Notes under the pieces: model-generated
What the model was told of the DNA's origin: nothing
Seen by the model: only the letters and a program-made list of their open reading frames with translations
The model's database searches: none
Shown: piece by piece, positions 63,613 through 64,000 of the stretch
Layout: the number at the start of each line of letters is the position of its first letter
Position numbering within the stretch: position 1 is the stretch's first letter
Translations under genes and position numbers: made by a program
NCBI RefSeq assembly: GCF_004331435.1
Contig: NZ_SJKA01000011.1
Coordinates: forward strand, 62,001 to 126,000
Source: Kribbella sindirgiensis
GTDB lineage: Bacteria > Actinomycetota > Actinomycetes > Propionibacteriales > Kribbellaceae
DNA: 64,000 nt
Direction: 5' to 3'

Positions 63613-64000
63613 TCAGCGAAGTGCGTTGACGGCGGCTGCCACCTCAGTGGGGTTGGAGATCGGGGTGAGGTGGTTCGCGTTCGGGATCAGCGTCGGCGCG
63701 GGGGCGCCGATGCGGGTCGCGGTCTCGGCCGGGTTGCCGCCGTTCATGTCGTCGGCGCCGAAAACGACCGCTTTGGGAATCTTCAGAGCGCTCAGCTTCG
63801 CGAGCCGCTCGGGCGCGACCGCGGGGATGCCGTGCGCGGTCATCTGCCAGACCGCCTTCTCGGCGCCAGGCTGCCGGAACGGACGGGTCCAATCGTCGAC
63901 CACCATCTCCGGGCAGTCGGGGGAGCAGACATCGCGGTAGATCTTCTTCAGCAGCCAGCCCTGATCGAGCACCAGCCGGAACAGCGACGTCCGGTACGGC
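63613..64000 (-). CDS. Alpha/beta hydrolase, N-terminus beyond the window
   Basis: The last about 129 codons of a minus-strand gene that stays open to the window edge. AVVFGADDMNGGNP (acid Asp region) and LIPNANHLTPI (His region) suit an alpha/beta hydrolase; the nucleophile is outside the window. GTG at 63972 is probably internal. Confidence 0.7.
   Translation of the reverse strand, partial: PYRTSLFRLVLDQGWLLKKIYRDVCSPDCPEMVVDDWTRPFRQPGAEKAVWQMTAHGIPAVAPERLAKLSALKIPKAVVFGADDMNGGNPAETATRIGAPAPTLIPNANHLTPISNPTEVAAAVNALR

Overview
The window is high-GC DNA (roughly 70 %) packed with short-spaced, often 4-bp-overlapping genes, GTG starts, twin-arginine signal peptides and a Mycobacterium-like block of housekeeping genes (pncB / clpS / DUF2017 / mec-cysO-cysM / murI / Rv1339-like phosphodiesterase / rph / rdgB). 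This points to a soil actinobacterium. Many sugar-uptake, LacI and secreted-hydrolase genes would fit Kribbella or another member of the Propionibacteriales, but that is inference. I see no rRNA, CRISPR array, integrase, transposase or phage gene; one tRNA-Leu(UAG) is present.

Layout. 1-4.9 kb: two paralogous membrane proteins, a polysaccharide deacetylase, an exported 5'-nucleotidase and an unknown membrane protein. 5-9.1 kb: a GntR-controlled catabolic operon (creatininase-family amidohydrolase, secreted esterase, AbgT transporter). 9.1-11 kb: repeat-rich spacer, nicotinamidase, and an SDR with a strong operator. 11-19.5 kb: a sugar-utilisation locus with divergent arms. One arm is a six-gene LacI / FAD-oxidoreductase / CUT1 ABC operon without an ATPase; the other is a secreted clan GH-A-like glycosidase. 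Near-identical operator sites sit at both ends of the intergenic region. 19.6-26.5 kb: exported propeller-like proteins, a two-component system, a DUF218 protein and an alditol oxidase. 26.5-28.7 kb: a dispersed palindromic repeat, a MarR regulator and pncB. 28.7-43.9 kb: the conserved clpS-to-rdgB block, interrupted by an efflux pump/TetR pair, a SAM-hydrolase-like gene preceded by a probable leader-peptide attenuator, a Gfo/Idh dehydrogenase and an SGNH hydrolase. 43.9-46.8 kb: a second copy of the palindromic repeat, two HTH genes and a divergent two-domain PEP-synthase-like protein sharing a three-box operator. 46.9-54.7 kb: tRNA-Leu, a VWA/substrate-binding fusion, a Bcp peroxiredoxin, the circularly permuted ATP-grasp / alpha-E / transglutaminase cluster, a glucose-type dehydrogenase, and DUF3618 plus a GroES-like protein. 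54.7-64 kb: a sarcosine-oxidase-like enzyme, dapC-like aminotransferase, M15 peptidase and lipoprotein, an exported hydrolase, a three-gene PLP-enzyme / lactone-oxidase / deacetylase operon, and a truncated alpha/beta hydrolase at the edge.

Regulatory themes. At least sixteen genes have a -10-like hexamer (TAGGGT, TAGCCT, GAGAAT and relatives) 5-7 nt before the start codon, which implies leaderless transcripts. Several operators are visible as near-perfect inverted repeats next to a plausible cognate regulator (GntR, LacI, TetR, HTH pair). Convergent gene ends repeatedly hold hairpins or palindromic repeats, in two cases with the stop codon inside the hairpin.
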